A DNA stretch of 64,000 nucleotides, taken from assembly GCF_900112865.1 (NCBI RefSeq), contig NZ_FONH01000001.1, positions 186,001-250,000 of the forward strand, in the 5' to 3' direction. The first letter of the stretch is position 1; each line of letters starts with the position of its first letter. This document shows positions 50,588 to 59,712 of this stretch, piece by piece. The DNA is from Dyella marensis. Its GTDB lineage: Bacteria; Pseudomonadota; Gammaproteobacteria; Xanthomonadales; Rhodanobacteraceae. A model generated the notes under the pieces. It was not told the origin of the DNA and did not search any database. It was given only the letters and a program-made list of their open reading frames with translations. The position numbers and the translations under genes are program-made.

Positions 50588-51990
50588 GGCCGCGCCGGGG
50601 CTCCTTCACGCGGCAGGTACAGGGTGATCGCCGCCGGCACGTGCTCGTCCGGTTCGCCCAGGATGGTGAAGGTGTGGCCTTCGCTGATCAGCGGCCGCGC
50701 GGCGCCGTCCTCGCCCTCGATGGTGGCATTGGCCACCTCGTAGACGAAGGCGCCGGGGCGCAGGTTGATCGCCGCGACCTGCGGCGGCGTGGCTTCCTTG
50801 ATGGTGGCGCCGGGATAGCGGCGGCGCACCAGCAGGTAGATCAGCTCCTCGTTGGCGATGCGCGCGCTGCCCAGCCACTGGCTCATGGTCGCCGCGTTCT
50901 GGCCCGCGCGCGGGCTCAGCTCGATCAGCAGCTTGCCGGTGTCGATGCCGCGCGGCAGCTGGATGCGGAAGCCGGAGGCGCCGACGCGCTGGAACTCCAG
51001 CACGCGGAAGTTGGCATTGAGCCGGTTGAGCTGGTCGCGCACATAGGCGATCGCACGGGTGAAGCCCGGCATGCAGTCGTCGTGGTCGTAGGCGCCCAGC
51101 ACCGGCGGCGGCGGCGCGCCGGGCGTGGCGGCGACGAAGCCGACCAGCTGCGACAGGCCCAGGTACAGGTCGGCCGGGTGCGTATTCGGCGACTGCAGCA
51201 TCACGTCGAAGGTCGGCATCGCCATCACCAGATGGCGCGCGGCCTGCACCTGCGCGCTGCTCTCGCTGTCCAGGCGCGGCTGGCCGCGGTCGTCCAGGCG
51301 CACGCCGAGCAGTTCGCGGTATTTTTTCCACAACAGCTCCGACAGCGCGGCCAGCGAACGCTGCAGGCCGGTCTCGCCCTGGAACGCCGACGCGCCGACG
51401 TTGAGCATCGGCGGATGGAACGGCGCCAGGTGCACGCCACGCGAATCGCCATACAGCTCCAGCAGGGGCACCGAGCAATAGCTCTTGGCCACGTTGTCGC
51501 CCGCGGCCAGGCTGAGCTTGGGCCGCATGCGGTCGACCACGATCTCGTCCTTGCCGGTGTTCTCGTCCGCCTCCAGGTTGCCGCGCTCGATGGTGTAGCG
51601 CTGCATGTCGCCGATGTCGCTGGCCGCCCCCTTGCCGCGCACCGGCACGCGCAGGTGCACGCGCACCTGCTTCTGCTGGTTCCAGTCGGTGCCGCTCAGG
51701 TCCAGCGACAGGGCGGCCGGCGCGAAGTGGCCGGGATAGTCGATCACCAGCCCGTCGGTCATCACGCAGCGCAGGCGCTGGAATACCACCCGGCCCTTGG
51801 ACAGCTCGGTGGGATCCAGCGCCATGTCCAGCACGCCCCAGGCATGCGGTTGCAGCATCACCATGCGCCGGTGCAGCAGGTTGTTCCAGTAGATGTCGTT
51901 CTGCTGGAAATGATGCGGCGACAGCAGCATGCCCTCCGACCAGGAGACCGGCTCGGGCAAGGTATCGAGGGTATCGACAGTCGCGTTCAT
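50584..51990 (-). CDS. tssK: T6SS baseplate protein TssK
   Basis: 468 residues. PVSWSEGMLLSPHHFQQNDIYWNNLLHRRM is the characteristic TssK N-terminus. Later family landmarks are VPLLELYGDSRGVHLAPFHPPMLNVGAS and LNANFRVLEFQRVGASGFRIQLPRGIDTGKLLIELSPR. TssK links the baseplate to TssL/TssM. The ATG is 22 bp after tssJ. The stop overlaps the tssL start, placing it in the coupled tssK-tssL-tssM series. Confidence 0.95.
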   Translation of the reverse strand: MNATVDTLDTLPEPVSWSEGMLLSPHHFQQNDIYWNNLLHRRMVMLQPHAWGVLDMALDPTELSKGRVVFQRLRCVMTDGLVIDYPGHFAPAALSLDLSGTDWNQQKQVRVHLRVPVRGKGAASDIGDMQRYTIERGNLEADENTGKDEIVVDRMRPKLSLAAGDNVAKSYCSVPLLELYGDSRGVHLAPFHPPMLNVGASAFQGETGLQRSLAALSELLWKKYRELLGVRLDDRGQPRLDSESSAQVQAARHLVMAMPTFDVMLQSPNTHPADLYLGLSQLVGFVAATPGAPPPPVLGAYDHDDCMPGFTRAIAYVRDQLNRLNANFRVLEFQRVGASGFRIQLPRGIDTGKLLIELSPRAGQNAATMSQWLGSARIANEELIYLLVRRRYPGATIKEATPPQVAAINLRPGAFVYEVANATIEGEDGAARPLISEGHTFTILGEPDEHVPAAITLYLPREGAPARP

Positions 51991-52012
51991 GGCGCTGGCC
52001 TCGCTGGCAAAG

Positions 52013-52486
52013 TCATGGCTGCTCCGTCACCGCGAGCTGGGTAGCCTGCAGCCACACCACCGCACGGCGGAACAAGGTGAGATCGGCGCGCGGCTGCCCA
52101 TCCGCCGTCAGATAGTTGGCGAAGGCGTACACGCCTGTCGCCTTGCCCGCGCGTTTGGGCAGGAGCACCTGGTCGACCACCTGCGCGGGCGGAATTTCCA
52201 GGTGCACGATATCGATCGACGGCCCGAGTCCATTGATCAGCGCGGTCTTCTGCGCGAACCACTCCGGGCCGGTCTTGGGCAGCATCGCGGCATTCTTGCT
52301 GTCGTAGAGAAACACCAGGTCCAGCTGCACTGCCGAATTGAGGTTGGCGCCCGGCGGCGCGGCCACCCGCACGCTGGACAGCGTGGTGGTCGGCGTGCGG
52401 CCGAGCAGCTTGTTCACCGAGCCGCAGCCGGCCAGCGCGGCCAGCAGCAGGGCAAGCACCGCGACGAGGGCAACACGGCCGCGCAT
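52013..52486 (-). CDS. tssJ: T6SS outer-membrane lipoprotein TssJ
   Basis: 157 residues. The signal peptide MRGRVALVAVLALLLAALAGC gives lipidated Cys21. The mature beta-sandwich domain has TTLSSVRVAAPPGANLNSAVQLDLVFLYDSKNAAMLPKTGPEWFAQKTALI and LTLFRRAVVWLQATQLAVTE, the VasD/SciN pattern. It anchors TssM to the outer membrane. Its ATG overlaps the TGA of the DUF4150 gene by one base (TGATG), so the PAAR-like tip and this lipoprotein are coupled. Confidence 0.9.
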   Translation of the reverse strand: MRGRVALVAVLALLLAALAGCGSVNKLLGRTPTTTLSSVRVAAPPGANLNSAVQLDLVFLYDSKNAAMLPKTGPEWFAQKTALINGLGPSIDIVHLEIPPAQVVDQVLLPKRAGKATGVYAFANYLTADGQPRADLTLFRRAVVWLQATQLAVTEQP

Positions 52487-52884
52487 CAGCTCAGCACCAT
52501 CACGGTGACCTGCGCGGGCGTCAGCGACACGCCGACCATGTTCGGCAGCAGGCCGTTCTGGCCGACCAGGCCGAGCATGTGCGTGCAGGGAATGCCGCCC
52601 ATGAACACCTTGAAGCTGCCCAGGATCGAACGGAACGGCCCCATGAACAGATGCGAGACCACCCCGCCCTCCGCGCCCGGCTGGTCGCCGTTGCTCAATG
52701 CGCCGACCGTGACCAGGTTTTCCGCCAGCCCGCCGCCGACGATCACCTCGAACTGCGCGGGGATATCGGCGAAGGACAGCGCGATATTCGGGAACGGCAT
52801 CGGCGTGGGCACGCCCAGCACCGGCACGAAGCACACGTCCGGAAACGCCAGATTAAGCACGCCGAGATTGGTGTTGACGAACAT
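52486..52884 (-). CDS. DUF4150 (PAAR-like) T6SS tip protein
   Basis: 132 residues without any C-terminal toxin extension. It reads MFVNTNLGVLNLAFPDVCFVPVLGVPTPMPFPNIALS, then GDQPGAEGGVVSHLFMGPFRSILGSFKVFMGGIPCTHMLGLVGQNG, the DUF4150 PAAR-like fold. H and C residues (VVSH, IPCTH) could bind the metal at the tip. It should cap the VgrG spike, which lacks its own PAAR. DUF3540 and DUF2169 genes beside it are the usual companions of DUF4150 and are thought to load such tips. Confidence 0.87.
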   Translation of the reverse strand: MFVNTNLGVLNLAFPDVCFVPVLGVPTPMPFPNIALSFADIPAQFEVIVGGGLAENLVTVGALSNGDQPGAEGGVVSHLFMGPFRSILGSFKVFMGGIPCTHMLGLVGQNGLLPNMVGVSLTPAQVTVMVLS

Positions 52885-52888
52885 GGCC

Positions 52889-53455
52889 TCACCCCAGGCT
52901 GATGCGTTCGGCGTCGATCTTGGCGTCCTGCCGCGCCGTGATCAGGGCCTGCTCGCCGTGCAGCCGCAGGAACTGGCGTGCATCGAGCAGGAACTGATCG
53001 ACCTGGCCGACATAAGTGCGGGCGGTGTGCACCAGCGACTCCGCCGCGCTGGCGAACAACTGCCGCGCGTTGAGCGAGAGCGTGCCCTGCACCGCCGTGA
53101 CTTCCACACCCTCGCCGGCACGCAAGGCAATGCTGCGCGTGGCGGCGATATCCACTTCGGCCTGGCGGATCGACACCGCGTCCGCGCCCGGCACGGCCAG
53201 CGTGGCGCGCCCGCCATCCGCGCGCGCCAGCACGTGCAGCACGAAACATTCGCCGTCGGCGGTGGCGACCAGCAGCACGCGGTCGCCCGGCTGCGGCGTG
53301 ACCAGGCAGGACACCGCCTGGCGCGCGGAGCGGCCGTCGTCCAGGCGCCAGGCGTCGCGGCCGGCGCTGTCGCGGATGGTGGCCTCGAACCACGCGGGAG
53401 CGGCCAGTGGAGCGGTTTTGGCCTGCATCGTTTTGGCTTGGCGGGCGGCGAACAT
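52889..53455 (-). CDS. DUF3540 T6SS accessory protein
   Basis: 188 residues from MFAARQAKTMQAKTAPLAAPAWFEA. It shows an OB-like N-terminal part (SCLVTPQPGDRVLLVATADGECFVLHVLARADG) and repeated strands (AVSIRQAEVDIAATRSIALRAGEGVEVTAVQGTLSLNARQLF) that resemble the gp5/VgrG beta-helix, as known for DUF3540. It probably stacks on or adapts the spike between VgrG and the DUF4150 tip. Its ATG shares one base with the stop of the pentapeptide gene (TGATG). The function is inferred from its constant neighbours. Confidence 0.82.
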   Translation of the reverse strand: MFAARQAKTMQAKTAPLAAPAWFEATIRDSAGRDAWRLDDGRSARQAVSCLVTPQPGDRVLLVATADGECFVLHVLARADGGRATLAVPGADAVSIRQAEVDIAATRSIALRAGEGVEVTAVQGTLSLNARQLFASAAESLVHTARTYVGQVDQFLLDARQFLRLHGEQALITARQDAKIDAERISLG

Positions 53456-54537
53456 CAGGACATCTCCAGGGCAAGGGCGCGGGCCTCGGCGGCGAGGCGG
53501 GGCTGCGAGGTACCGCGCAGGCGACGGGTATGCGCCGCGCTGAAATCGGCGTCGACGAAACGGGTGTGGTGGAAGCTGGCATGGTCCAGCCGCGCACGGT
53601 GGAAGCGCAGGCGCTCGCCGCTGGCATGGTCGAAGCGTGCGTAGGCGAACATGGCCTGGCCGAAATCCACCTCGGCCAGACGGGCGTGATCCCACACGCT
53701 GCCGGGGCCGCGCGCGCCGGCGAACGACACCTTGCGCAATTCGGCGGACTGGAACAGCGCGCCCTCGCAGGAGAGCCCGGCCGCGTCCACTTCGCTCCAG
53801 CTCGATTCGAGCAGCAGCGCGTTGTCGAGCTTCGCTGCGCGCAGGCTGGCGCCGGCCAGCACGGCCTTGCGCAGATTGGCTTCGCGCAGGTCGGCGCCGT
53901 CCAGGCGGGCGCCGCTGAAGTTCGCGCCTTCCAGCAGGCAGCGCTGCAGCACCTGGCCGCGCAGGTCCATGCCGTCGAAGCGGGCGCCCTGCAGCACGGC
54001 CGACTGTGCGACCAGTCCGCGCACGTCGAAGTCGCGGAAATCCACGCCGGGAAGCACCGCCTGCGCCAGCGTGGCATGCGCGAGCCCCAGCCCGGCCAGC
54101 TCGCATTGCGCGATCACGCTGCGGTGCAGGACGGCATGCGCGAAGCTGGCGCCACGCAGTTTCGACTGGGTGAAGGCCGACAAGGCTATCTCGGCCTTGC
54201 TCCACGTCGAGGCCGGCAGGTCGACCTGGGTGAACGCGCATTGCTGCAGGTTCGCGCCGTCCCAGCGCGCGCCGTCCAGCTTGCAGCGCGTGAAGCTGCA
54301 CGCCTCCAGCGTCGCGCCGCCGAAATCGGCTTCGCGCAGGTCGCACTCGATGAAGTTGACATGCTGCAGGTGTGCGCCGTGCAGCCGCGCGCCACGCCAG
54401 ATCGCCTGGTTGAACAGCAAGGAGGCAAGCGCGCGCCCGCTGCCGTCGAGCACGCCCAGGTCGATGCCATGCACCGGCCGTCCCAGCACCTGCAGGCGGG
54501 CGATGTCGTCCCAGCCGAGCACGGTTGCCGCGCTCAT
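53455..54537 (-). CDS. pentapeptide-repeat protein of the T6SS spike module
   Basis: 360 residues, nearly all pentapeptide repeats of the A(D/N/S)(L/F)xx type: ARLHGAHLQHVNFIECDLREADFGGATLEACSFTRCKLDGARWDGANLQQCAFTQVDL and so on to HASFHHTRFVDADFS. That predicts a long right-handed quadrilateral beta-helix of about 17 coils. No enzymatic domain is seen; the N-terminal 35 residues (VLGWDDIARLQVLGRPVHGIDL) are distinct. It overlaps the DUF2169 gene (ATGA) and DUF3540 gene. A scaffold or chaperone for the DUF4150 tip or its cargo is plausible. Confidence 0.83.
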   Translation of the reverse strand: MSAATVLGWDDIARLQVLGRPVHGIDLGVLDGSGRALASLLFNQAIWRGARLHGAHLQHVNFIECDLREADFGGATLEACSFTRCKLDGARWDGANLQQCAFTQVDLPASTWSKAEIALSAFTQSKLRGASFAHAVLHRSVIAQCELAGLGLAHATLAQAVLPGVDFRDFDVRGLVAQSAVLQGARFDGMDLRGQVLQRCLLEGANFSGARLDGADLREANLRKAVLAGASLRAAKLDNALLLESSWSEVDAAGLSCEGALFQSAELRKVSFAGARGPGSVWDHARLAEVDFGQAMFAYARFDHASGERLRFHRARLDHASFHHTRFVDADFSAAHTRRLRGTSQPRLAAEARALALEMS

Positions 54538-57122
54538 GGCAGGCTCCGCCCCGGTTCCAGGCGCACGCCTTCCAGCCGCGCATGGTCGAAGCGGGCCTCG
54601 GCGCATTCGGCCTGCACGAAGTTCGCTTCGCGCAGGTCGGCCTCGCGGAAGTCCGCGCGGCGGCACATGGCCTGGTAGAAATCCGCTGCTCCCGCATGGC
54701 AGCCGGTGAGCTCGCCGCCCATGAACAGCGAACGGTAGAACAAGGTGCGTTCGAGCACCGCGTGGGTCAGCCGCGCGCCGCTGAAATCGCATTCGCGGAA
54801 CTGTCCCTCGGCGAGGTTGGCATCGGTGAGATTGGCGCCACGCCAACTGCTGTGATCGGCGCGCACGCGCTGCAGGTCGGCGCGCGACCAGTCCGCGCCG
54901 CCACCGCCCTGCACGCGGGCCAGATCGGCGCCGGCCCAGTGGCTGTCGGTGAGGCGGCATTCCATCAGCACGCTGCGCGACAGCGCGGCCTCGCGCCAGT
55001 CGCTGCCGGCCAGGCTGGAACCCAGCGCCACCGTGCGCTGCCAGGCGGCATGCGCCCAGCGGCTGCCGTCGGCCTTGGCATGCAGCAGCACGCAGTCGGC
55101 CAGCGTGGCGTGTTCGAGATTGGCGTCTTCCAGCACGATGTTCGGCGCGATCCAGCGCTCGAAGCGCGCGCCGGCCAGGTCCGCGCGGCTCCAGTCCGCA
55201 TCGCCGGCCTGGGTGCCGGCGAAGCTGGCGCCGCGGAACACCGCGCCGCGCGCCCGCGTGCGCGCCAGGTTGGCGCCGTCGAAACAGGCGGCGGCAAAGT
55301 TGGCGGCGTCCATGGTGGCGCCGGTCAAGGCCACTTCGCTCAAGTCCGCGCCGTCGAGCTGGGCACCACGCAGGTCCGAGGCTTCCAGCAGGGCGCCGCG
55401 CAGATCGGCGCCGGACAGCATGGCGTTGCGCAGATCCGCGCCGGCCAGGTCGCAGCCGCGCAGCGAACCGCCTTCGCGCACGCGCAGCAGCAGCCATTGC
55501 CCGATCGCCGCGGCCACTTCCGGTTGCAGCGGCAGGCCGGGCACGCTCGGCTGCGGCGAGGCCAGGCGACCCTTGCGCTGCAGTTCCTGGATCTGTTCGA
55601 CCGCTACCGGCGGCACGCCGGCCAGCGCGCCGAATTCGCCCAGCGCGCCTATCGCACCGCCCTGCCCGGCGGCGCGCGCCAGCGCTTCCTCGGTGCTGGT
55701 CGCCGCGGCGGGCGGCGCTTGCGGCAACGGCGCGAGCTGAGCCGCGGCTTCCTCGCGCTGCGCCTGTGCCTGTTCGCGCGCCTCGCGGCCGATGCGGTCG
55801 ACCGCGTCGAGCGTGGCGCCCAGGTCGAAATCGCCGCGGCGGATTTCCGCGGCGCTCGGCACGGGCAAGTCCACCGCCAGCGGCGCGGGCGGCGGCGGTG
55901 GCGCGGGCATGCCGGCGGAGGCTTCGAATTCCGCGGCCAGGCCCGCCTCGCGCGCGGCGCGCGCGGCCTGGCGGCGCTGCTGTTCGTCCTGCACCTCGGC
56001 GTGCCGCGCGGCACGCAGCACGGCATCGGGCTCGGGCGTCAGTTGCGCTTCGTTGAACACATGGCGCGCGGCGGTATCGCGATTGAGCCGCAGCGCCAGC
56101 ACCTCGCCGTAATGCGACAGCGGGCGCGGCGCGTCGGCGGCGTATTCATAAGCCACCATCAGCGCTTCCACGTCCAGGGCGAGGCTGTCCTCCACTTCGA
56201 TTTCGCCGCGGTGGATGGTCACGCCCAGCTCGGCGTCGGGGAAGAACCACACCGTGTCGAAGGACAGCGCGATCTCCTGTGCCGCATCGGCGGGCTGCCC
56301 GGCGCGGTGGGCGAAGGCGCGCGGCCGGAATTCCGGCAGGTGGCCCTCGATCACCGGCAGCCGCGGGTGCATGCCTTCCAAGCGATACGGCTCACCGCCG
56401 GCGAAGAAACCCTCGATGCGCTGGTCCAGCGGCGCGGCGTTGAAGAACTCCGGGTGGGTATCGTCGGCCAGGCCCGGATAGGTGTCGCTGCGCCAGCGCC
56501 GGCCGTAGCTGCCGATCCACTGGCGCCGCGGCGTCCAGCCCACGTCGAGCTGGCCGAAACCGGCCGGCGCGTAGCGGCGCCGCGGTCCACGCACGGGACG
56601 CTGCGGATGTTCCAGGTTCGGCATGTCGCCGTGGTTGCGGCCGAAGAACGCCGCCAGCGGATTGCGGGCATAGCCGCGGCCTTCCGGATTGGCAGGATGG
56701 CCTGCCCCGCCATAGGCGCGATTCCAGGTCAGCGGCATCTGGGTGAACGGCAGCGGCTCGGTGACCTGCAGCCACGGCAGCATGCCGTACATCCATTGGC
56801 GGTCGCCGACCACGCGCAGGCGCTTGTCCACGCCGGCCACGCTCAGCCGCACGGTCTGCTCGGTCACCGCCAGGCCGTTCGCCGCGTATGCGTTGCCGGC
56901 CAGCAGTACTTCGCCGCGTGTCTTGGGCATCAGCTCGTCCAGCGGCCGGCCAGGCGGCAGCGCGCTCATCACCTTGCGCCATTGCAGGTTGTCGCGCAGC
57001 AGCGCCTCGGGGCGGCCGCCCAGCGCGAAGAAGCCCAGCGTCGCCACCAGCAGGCGGTCCCTGCCCTGCCAGCGGTACGGGCGATGCATCAGGCTCAGAG
57101 TCATCGGTTTGACGATCTTCAT
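54534..57122 (-). CDS. DUF2169 - pentapeptide-repeat fusion, T6SS adaptor
   Basis: 862 residues in three parts. The N-terminal ~330 residues form the DUF2169 domain (MKIVKPMTLSLMHRPYRWQGRDRLLVATLGFF, LPFTQMPLTWNRAYGGAGHPANPEGRGYARNPLA). A middle Ala/Gln/Glu-rich, probably helical linker (DEQQRRQAARAAREAG, REQAQAQREEAAAQL) spans about 390-540. From about 550 to the end, pentapeptide repeats (GCDLAGADLRNAMLSGADLRGALLEASDLRGAQLDGADL) predict a second long beta-helix. DUF2169 proteins are adaptors that load effectors or PAAR-like tips on VgrG. It starts 7 bp after vgrG, as expected for a dedicated adaptor. Confidence 0.87.
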   Translation of the reverse strand: MKIVKPMTLSLMHRPYRWQGRDRLLVATLGFFALGGRPEALLRDNLQWRKVMSALPPGRPLDELMPKTRGEVLLAGNAYAANGLAVTEQTVRLSVAGVDKRLRVVGDRQWMYGMLPWLQVTEPLPFTQMPLTWNRAYGGAGHPANPEGRGYARNPLAAFFGRNHGDMPNLEHPQRPVRGPRRRYAPAGFGQLDVGWTPRRQWIGSYGRRWRSDTYPGLADDTHPEFFNAAPLDQRIEGFFAGGEPYRLEGMHPRLPVIEGHLPEFRPRAFAHRAGQPADAAQEIALSFDTVWFFPDAELGVTIHRGEIEVEDSLALDVEALMVAYEYAADAPRPLSHYGEVLALRLNRDTAARHVFNEAQLTPEPDAVLRAARHAEVQDEQQRRQAARAAREAGLAAEFEASAGMPAPPPPPAPLAVDLPVPSAAEIRRGDFDLGATLDAVDRIGREAREQAQAQREEAAAQLAPLPQAPPAAATSTEEALARAAGQGGAIGALGEFGALAGVPPVAVEQIQELQRKGRLASPQPSVPGLPLQPEVAAAIGQWLLLRVREGGSLRGCDLAGADLRNAMLSGADLRGALLEASDLRGAQLDGADLSEVALTGATMDAANFAAACFDGANLARTRARGAVFRGASFAGTQAGDADWSRADLAGARFERWIAPNIVLEDANLEHATLADCVLLHAKADGSRWAHAAWQRTVALGSSLAGSDWREAALSRSVLMECRLTDSHWAGADLARVQGGGGADWSRADLQRVRADHSSWRGANLTDANLAEGQFRECDFSGARLTHAVLERTLFYRSLFMGGELTGCHAGAADFYQAMCRRADFREADLREANFVQAECAEARFDHARLEGVRLEPGRSLP

Positions 57123-57129
57123 GCGCGCC

Positions 57130-59712
57130 TCATACGTAGATGTAGACCACCGGGATCGACACGCTCAGGCCGACGATTTCCATCGAGATGCGCGCGCCGG
57201 CGATGGTCATCGACGCGCCCACGCCGGTGATGTCCACCGTGGTGGACATGCCGTGGATGCTCATGCGCGTCTCCTCGTCGGTGACGCTGACGTCGGTGCT
57301 CTCGCCGGTGACATTGATGCCGGTGCTGCTGCCGGTGACGTTCATCCGCGTGGTGCTGCCCACCACGCCGATGTCGGTGCTGCTGCCGGTGACATTGATG
57401 CCAGTGCTGGTGCCGGTGACATTGATATTGGTGCTGGAACCGGTGACGCCGGTCTGGCTGCTGGTGCCGGTCACCGAGATCGATTCGCTGCTGCCGGTGG
57501 CCGAGATCTGCTCGGAGATGCCGGTGACCGAGGTGTTCTCGCTCTTGCCGGTCACCGAGGTATCGGTGCGTACGCCGGTCAGCGAGACCTGGTCGGCCAG
57601 GCCGGTCAACGCGACGCCGGCGCTGCGGCCGGTGGTCGACATCGAGGTGGTCATGCCCAGCGTGTCCACCGAATTGTTCATGCCGGTGGTGCTGATGCTG
57701 CTCTGCATGGCCGTGGTGGTAACGTTGTTCACCACGTTCTGCGTGGTGATGCGCGTGGCGGTGCCGGCGATCTCGTCCTGCGAATAGGTATCGCCGGTGA
57801 TGGTGCTGTAGCTGGTGCTGTTGCCGATCGTGCTCTTGCTCCAGGTCACCGCCGCTTCCATCGTGTTGTAGGTGCTGCCGTACGATTCGGAGCGGCTGAG
57901 CAGGCCGCTGGCGCCGTCCTCGGACGTCGAATAGCTGTAGCTGGCGCCCTGCGAATAGCTGGTGTCGCGGTACTGCCCGCTCTCGTAGGCGCCGTTGACG
58001 ATGCCCACCGCGCGATCGAGGTTGTAGGCCGAGTGCAGGCCGTAGCGGATGCTCTGCCCGTCGCCGTAGCTGGTGGAGTAGTTGCTGCCGACATGGGTAT
58101 TGGCGGTCCAGCCCGAGGGCGTCACCACCAGGCTGCCGTTGGGCGCGATCAGCTGCTGCACCTCCGGCAGTTCCGACTCGTCGCTGGCGCGCGTCACCAG
58201 CACGGTGGCGCCGATCTCCGGCACCGTGTTCATGCTCGCCGACAGCTTCACCCACACCGGCTGCGACGGCGCGCCGGGGCTGGAGAACTGCACGTAGACG
58301 CCCTGCGCCATCAGGTACGGCGGCGCGGCCTGGGTGTCGCGCAGGCGGCTGGTGGCCGGATCGAAATTGGCCGGCTCGTAGTAGCGCCAGTCGGTGGGCC
58401 CGCGCCCGGCCATGTCCACCACCTTGGCCAGGATGCCGCCCTGCTGGGTGTCCTGCACCGAGAAGGCGGTGAGCATCGCCGCCGCGTCGGTGGACTCGAA
58501 CTGGTTGGTATAGCCGCCGTCGGCGGTGGCCTGGTGGGTGACCTTGCTCAGCACGAAGGCCTGGTTCTCCAGCGACGGACGCACCGGCGCCGGCGAGACG
58601 CCTTCGGCCATGTCGCCGCGCATGCTGAACTGGGTGCCGACGCGGAACGCCGCGCAGGTGCTGCTGCCGGTCAGCTGCCGGCCCGACGCGGCCAGGGTGG
58701 AAGCGGTGGTGCGCACGTATTCGCGCACGGTGCCGCTGCTCATGCCGTACTGGTAGGTGCGGTACTGGTTGAACGGCAGTTCGCCCGGGTCGGCCGGGGT
58801 GAATGCGCCGAAGGTCTGGAAAGTCGGGATCGGATCCTCGTCCGGCGCGTTCTCCTGGTGCGCGAAGCGGCCGTTGACGCCGGTGCTGGTCAGCGACTGC
58901 TGGTAGCTGTACTGGAAGACCAGGTCGTCCTGCTGCAGGCCCAGCTCGTCGATCGCGCTGTAGGTGTAGCGCAACGGGCGTTCGAAGGCCTGCGGATAGG
59001 CCGGCCGGTTGGCGAACACCACGGTGTGCCCGTTGCCGGTGTGCTTGAAGTAGTAATAGATGTGCGCCTTGGACATCATCCGACGCAGGAATTCGAAGTC
59101 GCTCTCGCCGGCCTGCAGCCAATCCTGCACGCGCGCGATGGCGATGTTGTCCTCGCCCGACACCGCGTCCAGCGAATAATCGATGTAGTGCTTGCGCATC
59201 AGGTCCGCGATCACGTCGCGCACGCACATCTGCGCATGCACCTCGTAGCGGTTGGTCAGATTCAGCCGCCACAGCGCCGGCTTCATGCCGATGCGGTACA
59301 CGCCCGGCTCGTCCATCGCGAAGGAACCGACGATGCCGTTGTAGAAACTCATCGACGGCGCGTTGCCGGTGCGCAGCGCCTGCGCGAAGCGCGCGGCGGC
59401 GTCCGGCGCCTCGCCGCTCATCGGCCGGTTGAGGCCGACCGTGACCGGGCGGCCGATCAGCGCGTCGAAGCTCAGCGGCGGCGTCAGCTTCGGATCGGTA
59501 TTGCCGCGCAGCTGCAGCTGGAAGTCGAACGGCTCGGATACCGATTCCTGTCCCTCGAAGGACAGCAGCCGGAAGGTCTCGTCGCCCAGCCAGCGATTGC
59601 CCGACAGCGCGATACCGCAGTGCAGGTACAGCAGCGGCGAATCGGACTCGCCCTGCCGCCCGATCGGCTGGATCGCGGTGCGCCCGGCGGTATCGGTCGG
59701 CAACGCGCTCAT
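57130..59712 (-). CDS. vgrG: T6SS spike protein VgrG with long nonapeptide-repeat tail
   Basis: 860 residues. The gp27-like head runs to about residue 400 (FEGQESVSEPFDFQLQLRGNTD, LIGRPVTVGLNRP, QDWLQAGESDFEFLRRMMSKAHIYYYFKHTGNGHTVVFANRP). The OB/gp5 part is seen at VYVQFSSPGAPSQPVWVKLSASMNTVPEIGATVLVTR. A Ser/Tyr/Gly-rich linker (about 530-650) then leads into 22 nine-residue repeats (655-852) and a terminal IPVVYIYV. No PAAR or toxin domain is attached, so the DUF4150 protein downstream should supply the tip. The ATG overlaps the tssG stop (ATGA). Confidence 0.93.
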   Translation of the reverse strand: MSALPTDTAGRTAIQPIGRQGESDSPLLYLHCGIALSGNRWLGDETFRLLSFEGQESVSEPFDFQLQLRGNTDPKLTPPLSFDALIGRPVTVGLNRPMSGEAPDAAARFAQALRTGNAPSMSFYNGIVGSFAMDEPGVYRIGMKPALWRLNLTNRYEVHAQMCVRDVIADLMRKHYIDYSLDAVSGEDNIAIARVQDWLQAGESDFEFLRRMMSKAHIYYYFKHTGNGHTVVFANRPAYPQAFERPLRYTYSAIDELGLQQDDLVFQYSYQQSLTSTGVNGRFAHQENAPDEDPIPTFQTFGAFTPADPGELPFNQYRTYQYGMSSGTVREYVRTTASTLAASGRQLTGSSTCAAFRVGTQFSMRGDMAEGVSPAPVRPSLENQAFVLSKVTHQATADGGYTNQFESTDAAAMLTAFSVQDTQQGGILAKVVDMAGRGPTDWRYYEPANFDPATSRLRDTQAAPPYLMAQGVYVQFSSPGAPSQPVWVKLSASMNTVPEIGATVLVTRASDESELPEVQQLIAPNGSLVVTPSGWTANTHVGSNYSTSYGDGQSIRYGLHSAYNLDRAVGIVNGAYESGQYRDTSYSQGASYSYSTSEDGASGLLSRSESYGSTYNTMEAAVTWSKSTIGNSTSYSTITGDTYSQDEIAGTATRITTQNVVNNVTTTAMQSSISTTGMNNSVDTLGMTTSMSTTGRSAGVALTGLADQVSLTGVRTDTSVTGKSENTSVTGISEQISATGSSESISVTGTSSQTGVTGSSTNINVTGTSTGINVTGSSTDIGVVGSTTRMNVTGSSTGINVTGESTDVSVTDEETRMSIHGMSTTVDITGVGASMTIAGARISMEIVGLSVSIPVVYIYV
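57157..57750 (-). repeat. 27-bp coding repeats: 22 nonapeptides in the VgrG spike
   Basis: Within vgrG, 22 consecutive nonapeptides run from ITTQNVVNN to MEIVGLSVS with the consensus (I/V)-x-V-T-G-x-S-T-x. Examples in order are ISVTGTSSQ, TGVTGSSTN, INVTGTSTG, INVTGSSTD, IGVVGSTTR, MNVTGSSTG, INVTGESTD. The central copies are also alike at DNA level ('gacattgatgccggtgct'), showing recent amplification. The register is unbroken to the last eight residues. Confidence 0.88.

Noticed and set aside
57157-57750. 27-bp spaced DNA repeats as a CRISPR array
   Set aside because: The periodicity is that of nonapeptide codons in an intact vgrG frame, and there are no unique spacers.
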